From assembly GCA_030638305.1 (NCBI GenBank), contig DAOWEW010000143.1:1-7636 (forward strand): DNA of 7,636 bases. Direction: 5' to 3'. The translations under genes and the position numbers were made by a program. Source of the stretch: Desulfobacteraceae bacterium (lineage in GTDB: Bacteria; Desulfobacterota; Desulfobacteria; Desulfobacterales; ETH-SRB1). This document shows positions 5,809 to 7,636 of the stretch, piece after piece; position 1 is the first letter of the stretch, and each line of letters begins with the position of its first letter. The notes under the pieces are model-generated. The model did no database searches. It saw nothing but the letters and a program-made list of their open reading frames with translations, and was not told the origin of the DNA.

Positions 5809-6468
5809 ATGAATAATAGTCCTCAGGTTAAGGTGTGTGGTCTGACCAGTGTTGAGGAAGCTCTTGGATGTGCTGATCTCGGGGCAAATGCAATCGGATG
5901 TGTTTTTTTTCCAAAAAGTCCAAGGCATTTATCTGAAATTCAGGCAAAAGAAATTTCCATGGCCTTACCTGCAGGAGTAAAAACTGTAGGGGTATTTGTT
6001 AATGAGAGTTTTTTGACTATAATGCATAAGGTTGAATTCTGTCGTCTTAACGCCGTCCAGTTGCATGGCCGGGAATCACCTGAGCTTGTCAGCAGACTCC
6101 AAAAAGAAAATCTTATTGTAATAAAGGCTTTGTTTACAGAAGGAAAGCCGGCTATTGAAGAAGCAGAAAATTACGAAGCATCTGCATTCCTGGTGGAATG
6201 CGGCAAAGGAGTTCTGCCGGGAGGTAATGCGATAGAATGGGACTGGGAAAAAGTTAAAAGCTTTGGCTGCAAATATCCCCTGATTCTTGCCGGTGGTCTG
6301 GCACCCGAGAATATTGCACATGCTGTATCAGTCAGCATACCGGATGCTGTGGACGTCAGTTCAGGTGTAGAGTCCGGCCCGGGCCAAAAAGACCTTGGCA
6401 AAGTAATGTCCTTTCTGAAAGCAGTTTCCATGTGCAAGATAGAGAAAAACTTCAGAAAGGTTTTTTAG
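5809..6468 (+). CDS. trpF: Phosphoribosylanthranilate isomerase
   Basis: Catalyses the Amadori rearrangement of phosphoribosylanthranilate to CdRP, the step between TrpD and TrpC. It is a TIM-barrel protein of 219 aa. The general base Cys10 lies in KVCGLT (8-13), and VQLHG (83-87), AGGL (161-164) and DVSSGVES (182-189) are typical. The region that normally carries the general-acid Asp reads LVECGKGVLPGG (128-139), with Glu130 at the expected Asp place and Pro-Gly-Gly instead of the usual Tyr-Gly-Gly-Thr. This is discussed as a finding. The last ten or so residues extend beyond the usual C-terminus and coincide with a terminator-like hairpin. The start ATG abuts the trpC TAG, so trpDCF forms a tightly coupled unit. 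Confidence 0.95.
   Translation: MNNSPQVKVCGLTSVEEALGCADLGANAIGCVFFPKSPRHLSEIQAKEISMALPAGVKTVGVFVNESFLTIMHKVEFCRLNAVQLHGRESPELVSRLQKENLIVIKALFTEGKPAIEEAENYEASAFLVECGKGVLPGGNAIEWDWEKVKSFGCKYPLILAGGLAPENIAHAVSVSIPDAVDVSSGVESGPGQKDLGKVMSFLKAVSMCKIEKNFRKVF
6410..6466 (+). terminator. Intrinsic terminator overlapping the end of trpF
   Basis: CCTTTCTGAA (6410-6419) and TTCAGAAAGG (6451-6460) are perfect 10-bp complementary arms around a 31-nt loop. They are followed at once by six T residues (6461-6466), the last of which belongs to the trpF stop codon. The hairpin-plus-T-tract form is that of a Rho-independent terminator; the long loop and moderate GC content make it weaker than a textbook case. 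Confidence 0.55.
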
Positions 6469-6473
6469 CTTAG

Positions 6474-6496
6474 GTGTTACAAACACGAATTTTTTT
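6474..6496 (+). terminator. Weak second terminator-like hairpin after trpF
   Basis: GTGTT (6474-6478), loop ACA and AACAC (6482-6486) form a 5-bp stem, followed by GAA and seven T residues (6490-6496). The stem is short, so this would be a weak backup to the preceding hairpin. Confidence 0.35.
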
Positions 6497-6497
6497 C

Positions 6498-6537
6498 TTG
6501 ACTCATTGCTATTAATGTTTCTACATTTTTGTAGAAA
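6498..6537 (+). promoter_or_regulatory. Promoter with inverted-repeat operator for the RHH gene
   Basis: TTGACT (6498-6503) is a five-of-six -35 match; TACATT (6522-6527) after an 18-bp spacer is a four-of-six -10 match. A perfect inverted repeat, TTTCTACA (6518-6525) and TGTAGAAA (6530-6537) around TTTT, covers the -10. Ribbon-helix-helix antitoxins commonly bind such palindromes to repress their own gene, so this is the likely operator. The downstream ATG has GGAG at a 7-nt spacing. Confidence 0.55.
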
Positions 6538-6554
6538 TATATTGGAGATATTTT

Positions 6555-6848
6555 ATGGCTCAGACTCATACACAGATATCAGCCTATATTTCGGAGGAGA
6601 CAAAAAATATAGTGGAGCGGTATGCTCGGGCGCGCGGTGTCAAGAAAGGTTTTCTGGTCGAATCCGCATTGCTGCATCATCTTCAGATTCTTGAAAAATT
6701 ACCTGCTGATGTAATTATCCCGCCACGCCTTGTTGTTAGTCGGAAATCAGGAGAGACAATTCTTGAACAACTTGAAAAACCATTTGAACCTACCGAAAAG
6801 ATTATCCCAAAAGATCGGTGTAGGAATTTCTCAAATGAAGCGATATGA
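6555..6848 (+). CDS. Ribbon-helix-helix (CopG/Arc-type) antitoxin-like protein, apparently orphan
   Basis: A 97-aa protein. The N-terminal 45 residues (TQISAYISEETKNIVERYAR, then GVKKGFLVESALLHHL) have the strand-helix-helix pattern of RHH DNA-binding antitoxins. They are followed by a Pro-rich linker (LPADVIIPPRLVV) and a SGETILEQL segment that probably contacts a toxin. Good SD (GGAG, 7 nt). No toxin gene follows: the next complete ORF is a 25-codon one and the next long gene is convergent. The last dozen codons (from about Lys82) overlap, in another frame, sequence that reads like an XRE helix-turn-helix fragment. The natural C-terminus may therefore have been replaced by a recombination junction. 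It could still act as a self-regulating repressor or as an antidote to a toxin encoded elsewhere. Confidence 0.72.
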   Translation: MAQTHTQISAYISEETKNIVERYARARGVKKGFLVESALLHHLQILEKLPADVIIPPRLVVSRKSGETILEQLEKPFEPTEKIIPKDRCRNFSNEAI

Positions 6849-6897
6849 AGGAGGAAAATCTTCACCTACTTTGGCAATTATTTATTCTGTGATCTGA
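6802..6897 (+). pseudogene. Relic of an XRE-family helix-turn-helix regulator
   Basis: In the frame starting at 6802 (shifted one base from the RHH gene) the sequence reads LSQKIGVGISQMKRYEGG and then KSSPTLAII before a TGA at 6895-6897. This closely matches the turn and recognition helix of XRE/Cro-type repressors (pattern: LA-x-KIGV-x-x-SQ-x-x-RYE-x-G-x-x-x-PTL). The beginning and end of such a protein are missing and no start or SD serves this frame, so it is best read as a remnant of about 30 codons. Chance similarity of a short segment cannot be excluded. Confidence 0.5.
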
Positions 6898-6908
6898 GCC
6901 TATATTTG

Positions 6909-6935
6909 AGATTTGGGCAAATTCGACCCAAATCT
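6909..6935. repeat. Perfect 9-bp inverted repeat
   Basis: AGATTTGGG (6909-6917) and CCCAAATCT (6927-6935) flank a 9-nt loop. No T-tract follows on the plus strand, so it is not an obvious terminator. It lies in the 175-bp stretch between the RHH gene and the convergent gene, next to the XRE relic, and could be a protein-binding palindrome or a mobile-element remnant. Confidence 0.5.
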
Positions 6936-6959
6936 GTGCGCCTACTTGGGGAAGTTAAG

Positions 6960-7037
6960 ATGATCTGGTACGCAACAAGTAAGGTTGACAAACTCGCAAA
7001 AAATCAAAATTTACCGCTGACCGTTACTTTGTCATAA
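6960..7037 (+). CDS. Possible 25-aa small ORF, unrecognised
   Basis: ATG at 6960, preceded by a purine-rich GGGGAAG (6948-6954), opens a 25-codon frame beginning MIWYATSKVDKLAKNQ and ending at TAA 7035-7037. It overlaps the 3' end of the convergent gene by 14 bp. No family is recognised. It may be a truncated start of a lost gene or a chance frame in eroded DNA. Confidence 0.2.
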   Translation: MIWYATSKVDKLAKNQNLPLTVTLS

Positions 7038-7636
7038 AAAGATGTATATATTTTGGAGTTAAATCTTTTTTTGAAACCGAACCATATTCGTTGTCGATCT
7101 CACTGAAAAGATCTTCCATTGTTTGCCCAAGTTTCCGGCTGATATCATAAGAGTCAAGACCTGTTTTTTCTGAAAGCCGGTTTAAAAAAGATTCTTTCAT
7201 TAATATGCTTGTTTTGCGCGGCTTTTCTTCAGATTCCCAGAGATGATCAAAAAACATCTTAAACTCATCAATATCAAGCGGGATAAGAATATCCGAAAGG
7301 CCAAGATAATATCTTGCCCAGAGAGTCAATACTAAATTTTTACAGGTAAACAAATTATTATAAGGAGGTGCGAATTTTACTGTCATATGAGAAAGAAGGC
7401 TGTCAAAAGCTATAATTTCATTTAATACTTTTTCAGCATACTTAATATCTTCAACAGAATAAAACTCCCTGTATAGCACGCCTGTTCTGTAATTGTCATA
7501 ATAAAGCGGTTTTTTTATCAATAACCCGCCCAAAACACCTACCCACTCCTCTCCCCAGAAACTTAGAGGTAGTGCATTTTTTTTAAACCAGCTACGGTTG
7601 CGCCATTTTTCAGCCCGCCATTTAAGCTCCAAAACA
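7024..7636 (-). CDS. Conserved protein of unknown function, C-terminal part (5' end outside window)
   Basis: About 203 codons are open from the right edge to TAA at 7026-7024. The frame remains open upstream of a TTG at 7632-7630, so the protein almost certainly begins outside the window and what is seen is its C-terminal region. The sequence is soluble in character, rich in aromatic and acidic residues, with a hydrophobic WVGVLGGLLIKKPLYYDN segment near the visible start and helical, charged stretches after it. There is no signal peptide, transmembrane helix or metal-binding cysteine cluster. I have a faint impression of the uncharacterised DUF6178 proteins of Desulfobacterota, but cannot confirm it. 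It converges on the RHH/relic region and has no visible operon partner here. Confidence 0.75.
   Translation of the reverse strand, partial: VLELKWRAEKWRNRSWFKKNALPLSFWGEEWVGVLGGLLIKKPLYYDNYRTGVLYREFYSVEDIKYAEKVLNEIIAFDSLLSHMTVKFAPPYNNLFTCKNLVLTLWARYYLGLSDILIPLDIDEFKMFFDHLWESEEKPRKTSILMKESFLNRLSEKTGLDSYDISRKLGQTMEDLFSEIDNEYGSVSKKDLTPKYIHLFMTK

Noticed and set aside
6171..6437. Minus-strand frames opposite trpF (6076-6321 and 6171-6437)
   Set aside because: They are antisense to a clear TrpF and show no recognisable family features or start signals.
1..7636. CRISPR array, tRNA, rRNA or complete insertion sequence
   Set aside because: No regularly spaced direct repeats, cloverleaf-like sequence, rRNA-like stretch or transposase-like frame was found.

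Overview
The window looks like chromosomal DNA of an anaerobic, cytochrome-rich bacterium, most likely a sulfate-reducing member of the Desulfobacterota (former Deltaproteobacteria). The clues are a two-iron desulfoferrodoxin, an octaheme c-type cytochrome, a PerR-type regulator, a peroxiredoxin whose active-site codon is an in-frame UGA (selenocysteine), and moderately AT-rich DNA. No species can be named from the sequence alone.

Left part (1-3269, all minus strand): a compact five-gene oxidative-stress operon. In transcription order it reads perR, octaheme HAO-family cytochrome, selenocysteine peroxiredoxin, desulfoferrodoxin (superoxide reductase) and a bacterioferritin-like di-iron protein that runs off the left edge. 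Gaps are 13-40 bp, and every gene after perR has a visible Shine-Dalgarno. A near-perfect 7-1-7 PerR/Fur box (3255-3269) sits at the head of the operon. Together the genes suggest a peroxide-sensing repressor controlling removal of superoxide (desulfoferrodoxin), removal of peroxide (seleno-peroxiredoxin), iron sequestration (ferritin-like protein) and an exported multiheme redox enzyme of unproven substrate.

Middle (3270-3916, plus strand): a divergent, AT-rich intergenic region with an 8-bp inverted repeat spaced by two helical turns, then a two-gene type II toxin-antitoxin module (ParD-like antitoxin, RelE/ParE-like toxin) overlapping by ATGA.

Right-middle (3917-6497, plus strand): trpD, trpC and trpF, with stop and start codons directly abutting, a candidate promoter in the 71-bp gap before trpD, and an intrinsic-terminator-like hairpin built into the last codons of trpF. 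trpE, trpG, trpB and trpA are not in the window, so the pathway genes are split or lie elsewhere.

Right end (6498-7636): a solitary ribbon-helix-helix antitoxin-like gene behind a perfect inverted-repeat operator and with no toxin after it. It is overlapped in another frame by a short relic resembling an XRE helix-turn-helix protein. Then come an unexplained hairpin and the C-terminal part of a minus-strand conserved protein that enters from the right edge. This end looks like eroded accessory DNA. No tRNA, rRNA, CRISPR array or complete insertion sequence was seen.
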